Of a DNA stretch of 9,486 nucleotides, positions 1 through 7,389 are shown in pieces. Every line of letters begins with the position of its first letter. The first letter of the stretch is position 1. Below the pieces are notes generated by a model. It was not told where the DNA came from and ran no database searches. It saw only the letters and a list, made by a program, of their open reading frames with translations. Both the position numbers and the translations under genes were made by a program. The stretch lies in the NCBI GenBank assembly GCA_013215515.1, contig JABSPC010000442.1, positions 1 to 9,486 of the forward strand, given 5' to 3'. The DNA comes from Crocinitomicaceae bacterium (GTDB lineage: Bacteria; Bacteroidota; Bacteroidia; Flavobacteriales_D; Crocinitomicaceae).

Positions 1-249
1 GCCGTGTAAGTAAATCCAGTAGAAGTCACCGCCAATTACGTCCTTGGGTTGATAATAAACGAAGGCATCCTTAAAATTGTTTTTAAAAATGAGGCCGTTT
101 GGCAAAATGGATTGTTGCAACATTCCAGCATATCGGATACTTTCATCCAATTCGCGGGTTCTTCTTTCCAGCGTTTCAATTTTGTTGATTAGCGCTGCTT
201 GCTTTCTTTGCTCTAGGGGTAATCCTTGAGATTTTGCCAATGTTTCCAT
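1..249 (-). CDS. SpoIIE/PP2C-type serine phosphatase, N-terminal fragment (runs off left edge)
   Basis: This is an 83-codon N-terminal piece beginning at an ATG (247-249). In-frame stops lie upstream and no other ATG is available. Residues 14-38 are charged and look like a short coiled coil or linker. They are followed by SIRYAGMLQQSILP (about 37-50) and YYQPKDVIGGDFYW (about 65-78). The second motif is the hallmark start of the SpoIIE/RsbU-type PP2C fold, where 'PKDxxGGDFYW' carries the first metal-binding Asp. In this family the enzyme removes phosphate from Ser/Thr of a regulatory protein, often an anti-sigma antagonist. Bacteroidota versions usually carry sensor domains in front of the phosphatase. 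Here only about 36 residues precede it, so this looks like a near-minimal phosphatase or one with a lost or separate sensor. The catalytic remainder lies outside the window, so substrate and activity cannot be judged. Confidence 0.8.
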   Translation of the reverse strand, partial: METLAKSQGLPLEQRKQAALINKIETLERRTRELDESIRYAGMLQQSILPNGLIFKNNFKDAFVYYQPKDVIGGDFYWIYLHG

Positions 250-436
250 TGTAAATGGTATTAAGAAATAAAAAATGATTTGATTGATTTTAATTCGAAT
301 GAGATCAAGAACTCATTGTTTGGTATTTACTTTTGAATAATAAAATTCAGTGTATACCTCGTCGAACAGAAGCACATATAGGATGTGTTCTGCTTAATAA
401 TAATGACGGTATGTAGTGTTGAACTACTCATTATGG

Positions 437-466
437 CAAATGTAGACGAATCTATTAGATGCGCAA
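437..466 (-). promoter_or_regulatory. Bacteroidota-type sigma-A promoter upstream of the SpoIIE phosphatase gene
   Basis: Read on the minus strand, TACATTTG (444 down to 437) matches the -7 consensus TAnnTTTG at every fixed position. A TTG (466-464) lies 19 nt upstream as the -33 element, inside the usual spacing. Transcription would start near 430, giving a leader of roughly 180 nt before the ATG at 249. This is a sequence match only. Confidence 0.5.
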
Positions 467-492
467 CTTTATTGTGAAATAATTGGGAGGGA

Positions 493-656
493 ATTTAACC
501 ACAACGCTTTCGCCAATGCTTCTGCAAAGGAGCAAGGACACAAAGGCACTAATTAATTCGTGTTTGACACAAGCATAACGAAGTGATGCAAAATTTTGCG
601 CCTTAAAACACAGTTCTTCATTGTGTCATTGTGTCTTTGCGGCTCCGCGGTTAAAT
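493..656. repeat. Repeat-like block with inverted ends (ATTTAACC ... GGTTAAAT)
   Basis: The block begins with ATTTAACC (493-500) and ends with its exact reverse complement GGTTAAAT (649-656). Inside each end is similar 'cacaaag' type sequence. GCAAAG (524-529) and GACACAAAGGCAC (537-549) on the left mirror GTGTCTTTGC (631-640) on the right. The 8-mer ATTGTGTC is tandemly duplicated at 620-635. Near the centre is a perfect 12-bp palindrome, GCAAAATTTTGC (588-599). No reading frame of note crosses it. From memory, 'cgcaaagacgcaaag...' blocks that end in TTTAACC are common intergenic repeats in Bacteroidota and some other phyla. Copy number in this genome cannot be seen from one window. It lies between the 3' end of der and the phosphatase promoter. 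Confidence 0.5.
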
Positions 657-720
657 CCTATCAAGCTAAAACACAGGACTTCAGCCTTTGCCGTTAAACC
701 CAAGAAAAGTAAATGAACAA

Positions 721-2031
721 TTACTTCTTTCTAAAGAAGATCTTGATTGGAACTCCTTGAAAATCAAACTTTTCTCTCAATCGATTCTCAATAAACCGCT
801 TGTATCCATCACCAATATACTGCGGAAGGTTACAGAAAATTGCAAATGCAGGTGCATGTGTTGGTAATTGTTGCACATACTTTATTTTGATATACTTCCC
901 TTTTGTCGCTGGAGGAGGATGAGCGTGAACAATATCCAGCATCACATCATTTAAGATTGATGTTGGGATTTTCTTAATTCTATTTTCGTAAACCTTAGTT
1001 GCTGTTTCGAGCGCTTTATGAATACGTTGTTTCGTTAAAGTTGAGGTGAAAATAATTGGAACATCATTGAAGGGAGCTAATTGCTCACGAACCATATCCT
1101 CATATTCAGCCATTGTTTTGTGATCCTTATCAATGAGGTCCCATTTATTGATAAGAACAACGACACCTTTTGAATTTTTTTCAATAATGTAGAAAATATT
1201 CAAGTCTTGTTTTTGAACTCCTTCCTGAGCATCAACCATGAAAATACATACATCCGAAGTTTCAATTGAACGAACCGAACGAAGAACAGAATAGTATTCA
1301 ATGTCTTCGTGCACTTTCGCTTTTTTACGAATTCCCGCCGTATCAATTAGCATGAAATCAAAACCGAAGGCATTGTATCGTGAGTGAATTGAATCTCTTG
1401 TTGTTCCTGAGATTTCTGTAACGATGTTTCGCTCTTCACCCGTTAATGCGTTTACTAATGATGATTTCCCAACGTTCGGCTTTCCAACAATTGCGAATCG
1501 AGGAAGGCCTTCACCTTCAAGAACTGTTTCATCTTCTTTATCGAACTCTTTTACAATCTCATCAAGAATTTCTCCTGTTCCACTTCCGTTTACCGCTGAA
1601 AGATCGAATACTTCACCCAGACCAAGCGACCAAAATTCAGACGACAATCCAAGGCGGTCAATATTATCAACCTTATTGGCTCCAATAAATACTTTTTTCT
1701 TTGACTTACGAAGAAGGTTTGCAACTGTCATGTCTAGATCAACCAACCCAGTCATAACATCTAGCATGAAAATGATCACGTGAGCTTCTTCAATCGCTAT
1801 CTCTACTTGCTTGCGAATTTCAGCTTCAAAAACATCGTTTGTTCCATTTGCATAACCACCGGTATCGATAACAGAAAAGTCGCAACCGTTCCATTGTCCA
1901 CGACCATAAATTCTGTCTCTGGTCACACCACTAATTTCTTTAACAATTGCGGCTTGCGATTCCGTCAATCTATTAAAAAGCGTTGATTTACCTACATTCG
2001 GTCTTCCTACTATTGCGATAATGTTACTCAT
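721..2031 (-). CDS. der: Ribosome biogenesis GTPase Der (EngA), double G-domain
   Basis: Der is a 436-aa protein, the usual family length, with two tandem GTPase domains and a C-terminal KH-like domain. This order is unique to this family, whose members act in maturation of the 50S ribosomal subunit in the cytoplasm. Domain 1 has the P-loop GRPNVGKS (9-16), the switch Thr in GVTRDR (35-40), DTGG (56-59), NKVD (119-122) and SAVNG (145-149). Domain 2 has GKPNVGKS (183-190), GTTRD (209-213), DTAG (230-233) and NKWD (295-298). The KH-like domain covers about 355-436 and ends in a basic FFRKK. All nucleotide-binding motifs are intact. The start is an ATG with the first strand of the G domain following immediately. 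It lies 47 nt downstream of era on the same strand and is probably co-transcribed with it. Confidence 0.97.
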   Translation of the reverse strand: MSNIIAIVGRPNVGKSTLFNRLTESQAAIVKEISGVTRDRIYGRGQWNGCDFSVIDTGGYANGTNDVFEAEIRKQVEIAIEEAHVIIFMLDVMTGLVDLDMTVANLLRKSKKKVFIGANKVDNIDRLGLSSEFWSLGLGEVFDLSAVNGSGTGEILDEIVKEFDKEDETVLEGEGLPRFAIVGKPNVGKSSLVNALTGEERNIVTEISGTTRDSIHSRYNAFGFDFMLIDTAGIRKKAKVHEDIEYYSVLRSVRSIETSDVCIFMVDAQEGVQKQDLNIFYIIEKNSKGVVVLINKWDLIDKDHKTMAEYEDMVREQLAPFNDVPIIFTSTLTKQRIHKALETATKVYENRIKKIPTSILNDVMLDIVHAHPPPATKGKYIKIKYVQQLPTHAPAFAIFCNLPQYIGDGYKRFIENRLREKFDFQGVPIKIFFRKK

Positions 2032-2078
2032 GTCTTTTCGTATTCAATGGGTCAAAATAGACCAATCAATTTCGTATT

Positions 2079-2954
2079 CTAATACCCGTATTTCTTTAAT
2101 TTAGATGAAGATCCACGCCAGTCTTTATCAACCTTTACGAATGTTTCAAGATATACATGCTTATCAATAAATTGTTGAATCTCCTTTCGAGCTTCCGTCC
2201 CAATTCGTCTTAGCATGGTGCCTCCTTTACCGATCAAAATTCCCTTTTGAGAATCGCGTTCGATAATAATATTGGCTCTAATTTTAGTAATATCTTCTTC
2301 TTCAATGTATTCCTCAACCTCAACTTGACATGAGTATGGAATTTCTTGTTGACAGTGAATGAAGATCTTTTCGCGAATTATTTCAGAAATAAAGAAACGC
2401 ATCGGTCTATCTGTAATCGCATCTTTTTCAAAATACGGAGGACTCTCAGGAATGTGGCTTTTTATTTCTGCCCAAACTCCTTCAATTCCAAATCCATGAA
2501 GTGCCGATATTGGGAAAATTACTGCTTTAGGTAAACGTCTTTTCCAATAAGCCAATTTCCGAGCGACCATTTTCTGATCAGACATGTCCATCTTGTTGAT
2601 CAAACAAAGAACAGGAATATCCAATTTCTGGATGCGTTCCAATGTTGCTTTGTGGTTCATTTCTGTTTCAACGGTGTCTGTGACAAACAAAAGAATGTCA
2701 GCATCTTGAATTGAAGAGTTGACAGACTCCATCATGTTGTCGTGTAATTTGTACGAAGAGTTAACCACTCCTGGCGTATCAGAGAATACAACTTGATGAT
2801 CGTCGTCGTTAACAATTCCAAGAATTCTATGTCGAGTTGTTTGTGCTTTGGCGGTAACTATCGAAAGTTTTTCACCCACAAGTTGGTTCATCAGCGTTGA
2901 CTTTCCAACGTTCGGACTACCAACAATACTTACAAATCCAGATTTATGTGCCAT
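2079..2954 (-). CDS. era: GTPase Era, 16S rRNA-binding
   Basis: Era is a 291-aa small-subunit assembly GTPase that binds the 3' end of 16S rRNA. The G domain shows GSPNVGKST (12-20), the switch residues AQTTRHR (37-43), DTPG (59-62), NKMD (120-123) and SAL (150-152). The C-terminal KH domain has RFFISEIIREKIF (186-198) and the RNA-binding loop ILIGKGG (239-245). The open frame extends four codons upstream to a TTG at 2966. I chose the ATG at 2954 because the family normally begins M-x-H-K-S-G-F a few residues before the P-loop strand and ATG is the stronger start. It is the first gene after a strong terminator and is followed by der after 47 nt, so a promoter is expected in the roughly 87 nt between 2955 and 3041. 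Confidence 0.96.
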   Translation of the reverse strand: MAHKSGFVSIVGSPNVGKSTLMNQLVGEKLSIVTAKAQTTRHRILGIVNDDDHQVVFSDTPGVVNSSYKLHDNMMESVNSSIQDADILLFVTDTVETEMNHKATLERIQKLDIPVLCLINKMDMSDQKMVARKLAYWKRRLPKAVIFPISALHGFGIEGVWAEIKSHIPESPPYFEKDAITDRPMRFFISEIIREKIFIHCQQEIPYSCQVEVEEYIEEEDITKIRANIIIERDSQKGILIGKGGTMLRRIGTEARKEIQQFIDKHVYLETFVKVDKDWRGSSSKLKKYGY

Positions 2955-3041
2955 TCTCTCAATCAATTGCCCCGAAACTTTTCGGTGTGCAAAGAAACGC
3001 TTTTTTCAATTAACCATAGCAAACTATACCCGATTAAAAGC

Positions 3042-3078
3042 AAAAGAGGTCATTCAGTGAATTTGAATGACCTCTTTT
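3042..3078 (-). terminator. Perfect 15-bp hairpin terminator, usable in both directions
   Basis: A perfect inverted repeat has arms at 3042-3056 (AAAAGAGGTCATTCA) and 3064-3078, with a 7-nt loop at 3057-3063. It lies 18 nt past the stop codon of the minus-strand His-rich protein gene. Read on that strand, the descending arm ends in four T residues followed by G and CTTTT, as in an intrinsic terminator. Read on the plus strand, the arm ends in CTCTTTTT. It should isolate the His-rich gene from era. Confidence 0.85.
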
Positions 3079-3095
3079 TGAATATGTATTTGGAC

Positions 3096-4118
3096 TTAAT
3101 TTCTCTTTTTTCCACCTTTACCTCCCGATGACTTATGTTTCTGAGCTGGGTTCTTCTTGGTTGAAGAACCTTTCGTCTTCGTTTTACCAGGAGTGCTGTG
3201 AGCTCCAGGTCTTTTGCGTTCATTTGGCTGTGGAGCGGCTTGTCTTGGTGTTGCAGACTTCTTTGGAGAAGCAGTCGACTTATTAGTTGCCACTTGCTTT
3301 TTCTGTCCTGCCGGTTTTGCCGCTTGCTTCGTAGCAGGTGAAGTAGGAGCCTTTTTGCTAGCAGGAGCTTTTTCTTTGGTACCAGATATTTTTCCTCCAG
3401 GAGTTGATTTCCCTACTACTTTACCATGCTTGTGGTGATGTGCCGTGTGAAAATGTGCTGAATGTGTACGATGATAATGATGGTGGGCTCTGTGGAATTG
3501 AGGAGTTCGAACTCTTCTGCAATGTCCATGGTGATGTACTACACGACCATGATATACATTCCATTTAACTCTTTTCCATGGGCGGTACCATTTTGGATGG
3601 TGTTTGTATCTCCAAGGTGAAACGTAGAAAACATACTTAGGCCCATACATGTGTCGAATGGGTCTCCAATTGCGTACATTTACAATAGTAACAGAACTAC
3701 TCTTGCTTTTCTCCTGCGGTACAAGAATATAATTATCTCCGTATAATTCAACATCTGCAAGAACCTGCATCTGCACAGAATCTTCTGATGTTTCTTCAAT
3801 CTCTATTACCGCAATATCTTGAGATTCCGTTTCATTAACTGATACTTGAAGTGTAAGAGCATGAGATGTACTGTCGCCAGAGTCAATTACACGAATGTAG
3901 TCTACTTCTCCATCTTCGTTGAGATCAAGGTTATTTACATTTGTACCTTCTGAGTTTAGTCTTTTCTCAAAATCTTCAGGTGAATCTGATTCTTTGAAAA
4001 TTTCAAGAACAGCGTTTAAGTCTAAGTTGTCACCTTCGAGTCCTGTGGAGTCGATGTCGGTCGCCATCGCTGATGATGCAACAAATGACAGGCAAAGTAA
4101 AAGGATTGTATTTTTCAT
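3096..4118 (-). CDS. Secreted protein with EF-hand-like loop, His-rich middle and Lys-rich tail; function unknown
   Basis: This is a 340-aa exported protein. Residues 1-19 form a signal peptide ending AMA, with cleavage expected before T20. Residues 20-135 are acidic and include NNLDLNEDGEVDYIRVID (62-79), whose D-x-N-x-D-G-x-V-D pattern resembles a calcium-binding EF-hand/dockerin loop (D65, N67, D69, D73). Residues 142-190 are aromatic and basic (Trp, Tyr, Pro, Arg). Residues 173-231 hold about 20 histidines, including HHHGHC and AHHHYH. Residues 232-340 are low-complexity Lys/Ser/Thr/Ala/Pro with almost no acidic residues. From memory, Bacteroidota encode many unnamed secreted proteins sharing the acidic 'NNLDLNxDGxVDYI' half and an aromatic-rich second half. 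The His- and Lys-rich tail is less familiar. The start at ATG 4118 is preferred over the in-frame TTG at 4127 because it opens directly on MKNTILLL. Metal binding or an envelope role is inference. Confidence 0.8.
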   Translation of the reverse strand: MKNTILLLCLSFVASSAMATDIDSTGLEGDNLDLNAVLEIFKESDSPEDFEKRLNSEGTNVNNLDLNEDGEVDYIRVIDSGDSTSHALTLQVSVNETESQDIAVIEIEETSEDSVQMQVLADVELYGDNYILVPQEKSKSSSVTIVNVRNWRPIRHMYGPKYVFYVSPWRYKHHPKWYRPWKRVKWNVYHGRVVHHHGHCRRVRTPQFHRAHHHYHRTHSAHFHTAHHHKHGKVVGKSTPGGKISGTKEKAPASKKAPTSPATKQAAKPAGQKKQVATNKSTASPKKSATPRQAAPQPNERKRPGAHSTPGKTKTKGSSTKKNPAQKHKSSGGKGGKKRN

Positions 4119-4242
4119 AGTCGTCAATTTTAATATCCATGGTTTAGACCGGTGGAATTCTAAAAGGTTTAATCAGGATATAAAAATTAGCTCATAATAC
4201 ACTGTAAATAATACAATTTTCAACAGTCTATATTTGATGTTC

Positions 4243-5055
4243 CTAATTATTTGTTGCCCATTCAGTCCATGACCCATCGTAAATTGCTTTGGGGTTGTTT
4301 AATACCATTTCAGATGCAAGAAGAACAATACACGCGGTAATGCCTGACCCGCAACTAAACACCATTGGTCGATCATCGATAGGACTATTTTCAAAAATTT
4401 CTTTTAATTCAACTGTTGATTTGTATTTAGGATGCTCAAGTAAGGTGTTAAATGGGATGTTTATTGAATTTGGAATATGTCCAGATCGTAAAGCTTCTCG
4501 TGGTTCTTTTACCTTTCCATTAAATCTGCCTTCTTCGCGTGCATCAATAAGCAAGAAATTCTGAAATGAAATGTTCGACTTAATGTCATTAAAATATTTG
4601 ATTGATTCAGATCCTAAATTGCTTCTAAAATCACCAGTCGAATAATCTGTATTAAAGTGCTCAACAGTTTCCAAACCTTGATTTATCCAATCTGGTAATC
4701 CTCCATTTAAAACATGAATTTTTTCATGTCCCATCGCTTTAAACATCCACCAAACTCTCGGGCTCGTATAAATGCCGAGATTGTCATAAACAACAATTCT
4801 ACTTGACTTATTGATACCAAGCTTTCTACAACCAATTTCAAATTGTTCTTGACTCGGAAATGTATTTGGAAATAGTGAATTTGGATTGCTGAAAGCACCT
4901 TTCAGGTCAAAAAACCGAGCGCCTTTAATTTTTTGATTTTCAAATTCAGAATTGATCTCTGCTACATTGCTTGATTGACTCGCGTCGAGAATGATCAAAT
5001 CATAATTGTCCAGATTTTTATTTAACCAATCGGAAGAGACTAGCGCTTCTATCAT
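4243..5055 (-). CDS. sseA: 3-mercaptopyruvate sulfurtransferase (tandem rhodanese domains)
   Basis: This 270-aa protein has two rhodanese domains: an inactive N-terminal one (about 5-130) and a catalytic C-terminal one (about 152-268). The active-site loop is CGSGITA (235-241), with catalytic Cys235. CGSGxTA is typical of mercaptopyruvate sulfurtransferases, whereas thiosulfate-specific rhodaneses have CRKGVTA. Supporting motifs are VVYDNLGIYTSPRVWWMFKAMGH (88-110), IDAREEGRFNG (170-180), EPREALRSGHIPNSINIPF (184-202) and the final YDGSWTEW (259-266). The enzyme moves sulfur from 3-mercaptopyruvate to a thiol or cyanide in the cytoplasm. The open frame runs upstream to 5199 into the peptidase gene. 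The ATG at 5055 gives the normal family start (SSDWLNKNL...) and leaves 46 nt to the peptidase stop, so that start is used. It is probably co-transcribed with the peptidase. Confidence 0.9.
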   Translation of the reverse strand: MIEALVSSDWLNKNLDNYDLIILDASQSSNVAEINSEFENQKIKGARFFDLKGAFSNPNSLFPNTFPSQEQFEIGCRKLGINKSSRIVVYDNLGIYTSPRVWWMFKAMGHEKIHVLNGGLPDWINQGLETVEHFNTDYSTGDFRSNLGSESIKYFNDIKSNISFQNFLLIDAREEGRFNGKVKEPREALRSGHIPNSINIPFNTLLEHPKYKSTVELKEIFENSPIDDRPMVFSCGSGITACIVLLASEMVLNNPKAIYDGSWTEWATNN

Positions 5056-5101
5056 AAATTTATTTTCAGGCGTAATGTTGGTTTTAGCTGCTAACTCGAA
5101 A

Positions 5102-7252
5102 CTATTCCGTGATCGCTTCCAAATCAAACAAGAAAGCATATTCCATAGCAACCTCCTTATAGCGTTCAAACCGTCCTGAAGCTCCACCATGACCCACATC
5201 CATGTTGCAATACATCATGAGTAAGTTAGCGTCTGTTTTGTGTGCTCTCAACTTGGCAATCCATTTTGCCGGCTCCCAATATTGTACTTGACTGTCCCAA
5301 TACCCCGTTGTGATTAACAAGTTCGGGTAGTCCATCTTTTTAATGTTATCATAAGGCGAATACGACTTCATATAATCGTAATATTCCTTGTTCTTAGGAT
5401 TTCCCCATTCGTCAAACTCTCCAGTCGTAAGTGGAATGCTTTCATCGAGCATGGTTGAAACAACATCTACAAATGGAACTCCTGCTAAGACGCCGTTCCA
5501 CATATCAGGAGCCATATTGATTACTGCACCCATTAATAATCCGCCAGCACTTCCGCCTTGGGCATACAAATGATTTTTTGAAGTATATTTATTATCAACC
5601 AAATATTGACCACAATCAATGAAATCGTTGAATGTATTCATCTTTTTAAGCAGTTTTCCGTTTTCGTACCAATCGCGCCCCATTTCTTGACCACCACGAA
5701 TATGGGCGATAGCAAAAGTGAACCCGCGATCCAATAAACTCAAGCGAACTGAACTAAAATACGGATCCATGCTCGCTCCATACGAACCGTATCCATAAAG
5801 TAGCAGAGGTGCTTTTCCGTCTTTCTTCATCCCTTTTTTGTAAACGATAGAAATTGGAACTTTTGCCCCATCTCTTGCCGTTACAAAAACGCGTTCCGAT
5901 GCGTAATTATCAGGAGAGAAGTTCTTATCCATAACCTCTGCTTGTTTCAGCATTTCCTGCCCCTTATTGTTCATGTTGTAATCATAAACTGAATTTGGAG
6001 TCGTCAATGATGTGTATCCATAGCGAAGTACATCTGTGTCAAATTCGGGATTCATTCCTACGTATGCTGTGTACGCTGGATCGTTGAATTTAATGTAGTG
6101 ATCATCGTTTCCGTCCCATTTTATAATTCTCAAATGATTGAGTCCTTCTGATCGTTCGCTTACAACCATATGGTTTTTGAAAAGTTCGATGTCTTCAATG
6201 TAAACATCATCTCTATGTGCAAGTACAATGTCCCAATTCGATTTTGAAGTATTCGATACAGGTGTTTTAACGAGCTTGAAGTTTTTCGCATCTTCATTTG
6301 ATACGATGTAAAAATCATCTCCAAAGTGGTCAACAGAATATTCGTGATTGTCTTCTCTTGGAAGAACTGTTTTCCATTCACCGTTTGGATTGTCCGCATC
6401 TAAATATCGATGTTCAGTTGAAAGCGTTTGCCAACAAGTGATCATCAGATACTTTCCCGATTTCGTTTTGTGAATACCAACGCCAAAAGTGTCGTCTTTC
6501 TCCTCATAAACAAGTTTGTCTTGTGATTGATCCGTTCCGATAACGTGCTTGTAAATCTGGTATGACCTCAATGTAATAGGGTCTTGTTTTGTATAGAACA
6601 ATGTTTTGTTATCGTTGGCCCAAGTCGCATTACCGGTTGTATTTGTGATTTTATCAGAAAGAATTTTCCCCGTAGACATGTCTTTCACGTGAATCGTATA
6701 TTCTCTTCTTGAAACCAAATCGACGCTGTACGCCAAGAGCTTATTGTTTGTTGAAACGCTCTGACCGCCAATTGCGAAATAAGATTTTCCTTTTCCCATT
6801 GCAGGACCATCAAGCATCACTTCTTCGGATGAATTATCAGCAACTAGCTTTCTGCAATAGAACGCATAATCTTGCCCTTTTTCAAAACGCGTATAATAGG
6901 AATATCCATTTTTTGTAAATGGAACAGACGCATCATCCTGTTTGATTCTCCCTTTGATTTCATTGAAAAGACTTGTTTGAAACTTCTTTGTATGCTTCAT
7001 CATCTTGTTCAAGTAGTCATTTTCAGCATTCATATAATCCAAAACATCTTGTGTTTGACCATCTGGCTTTTTTGCCTCTTTCTGCTTATCGCTTAGTCGC
7101 ATCCAGAAATAGTTGTCTACTCGAGTATCACCATGAGTTGTGAGCTCTTTCTTAATCTTTTTTGCCTCTGGAGGTGTAATCATATTTTCATTCGTTGTTG
7201 AGCATCTGGCCAGTATTACCATTGCTGCGAGAAGGGTGGTTTGTAATTTCAT
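5102..7252 (-). CDS. Oligopeptidase B-like S9 family peptidase, probable lipoprotein
   Basis: This is a 716-aa serine peptidase of the prolyl oligopeptidase family (S9A), with the oligopeptidase B (PtrB) signature. Residues about 25-450 form the propeller and linker part (ITPPEAKKI..., NYFWMRLSD). Residues about 455-716 form the alpha/beta-hydrolase domain, with IAHIRGGQEMGRDWYENGK (515-533) and the nucleophile elbow GGSAGG (Ser568). PFVDVVSTMLDESIPLTTGEFDEWGNP (593-619), WDSQVQYWEPAKW (Asp653) and GHGGASGRF (His688) complete the triad and the family signature. The family cleaves short peptides, usually after basic residues in oligopeptidase B. The N-terminus has a hydrophobic stretch followed by ILARC, with Cys17 and then STTNEN, resembling a lipoprotein signal. 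Arg just before the Cys is unusual, since Gly, Ala or Ser is normal, so lipidation is uncertain. It is the first gene of a two-gene unit with the sulfurtransferase. Confidence 0.94.
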   Translation of the reverse strand: MKLQTTLLAAMVILARCSTTNENMITPPEAKKIKKELTTHGDTRVDNYFWMRLSDKQKEAKKPDGQTQDVLDYMNAENDYLNKMMKHTKKFQTSLFNEIKGRIKQDDASVPFTKNGYSYYTRFEKGQDYAFYCRKLVADNSSEEVMLDGPAMGKGKSYFAIGGQSVSTNNKLLAYSVDLVSRREYTIHVKDMSTGKILSDKITNTTGNATWANDNKTLFYTKQDPITLRSYQIYKHVIGTDQSQDKLVYEEKDDTFGVGIHKTKSGKYLMITCWQTLSTEHRYLDADNPNGEWKTVLPREDNHEYSVDHFGDDFYIVSNEDAKNFKLVKTPVSNTSKSNWDIVLAHRDDVYIEDIELFKNHMVVSERSEGLNHLRIIKWDGNDDHYIKFNDPAYTAYVGMNPEFDTDVLRYGYTSLTTPNSVYDYNMNNKGQEMLKQAEVMDKNFSPDNYASERVFVTARDGAKVPISIVYKKGMKKDGKAPLLLYGYGSYGASMDPYFSSVRLSLLDRGFTFAIAHIRGGQEMGRDWYENGKLLKKMNTFNDFIDCGQYLVDNKYTSKNHLYAQGGSAGGLLMGAVINMAPDMWNGVLAGVPFVDVVSTMLDESIPLTTGEFDEWGNPKNKEYYDYMKSYSPYDNIKKMDYPNLLITTGYWDSQVQYWEPAKWIAKLRAHKTDANLLMMYCNMDVGHGGASGRFERYKEVAMEYAFLFDLEAITE

Positions 7253-7389
7253 GGCTGTTTAATTCGGATTGAAAGTTAAGTAATATTTTATGCATTGACC
7301 GCTTTTATCAGTTCACCGTTAAGAGCATTATAATTAACTTTAGAAATAGTTGAACGGATAGCACCGTGTATTGTATGTGCTTATATCAA
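7253..7389. other. Divergent intergenic region between the peptidase and CotH genes
   Basis: These 137 nt must hold both outward promoters. The best candidates match the Bacteroidota -7 box with one mismatch each: TAACTTTC on the minus strand (7278-7271) and TAACTTTA on the plus strand (7335-7342). Neither has a TTG at a suitable distance upstream, so no promoter is called. No hairpin or reading frame of note is visible. Confidence 0.4.

Noticed and set aside
1424..1986. Several plus-strand open frames inside der
   Set aside because: They are shadows of a highly conserved minus-strand gene.
2955..2966. Era starting at TTG 2966
   Set aside because: It would add only MIER before the typical MAHKSGF start, and an ATG is available at 2954.
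3020..3028. TATAGTTTG on the minus strand as the era -7 box
   Set aside because: It has one base too many between TA and TTTG and no TTG at suitable distance.
3214..3438. Plus-strand open frame antisense to the Lys-rich tail
   Set aside because: It is a by-product of the low-complexity coding sequence on the minus strand, and the Cys/Phe/Gly-rich translation has no family likeness.
4119..4127. His-rich protein starting at TTG 4127
   Set aside because: ATG 4118 opens directly on a clean signal peptide.
4119..4242. A promoter for the His-rich protein gene (TAATTTTT with an upstream TTG, minus strand)
   Set aside because: The -7 box has a mismatch and the spacing to TTG is 24 nt, outside the usual range. 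A promoter is likely in this gap but cannot be placed.
5056..5199. A 48-residue N-terminal extension of the sulfurtransferase overlapping the peptidase gene
   Set aside because: The extension is out-of-frame sequence of the peptidase C-terminus and does not resemble the rhodanese fold. The ATG at 5055 gives the normal start and a normal intergenic gap.
7329..7334. TATAAT as a -10 box for the CotH gene
   Set aside because: No matching -35 is seen, and Bacteroidota promoters do not use this box.
7366..7389. CotH protein starting at GTG 7366
   Set aside because: It would put MYCMCLYQ in front of a good Lys-Lys signal peptide that begins at the ATG 7390.
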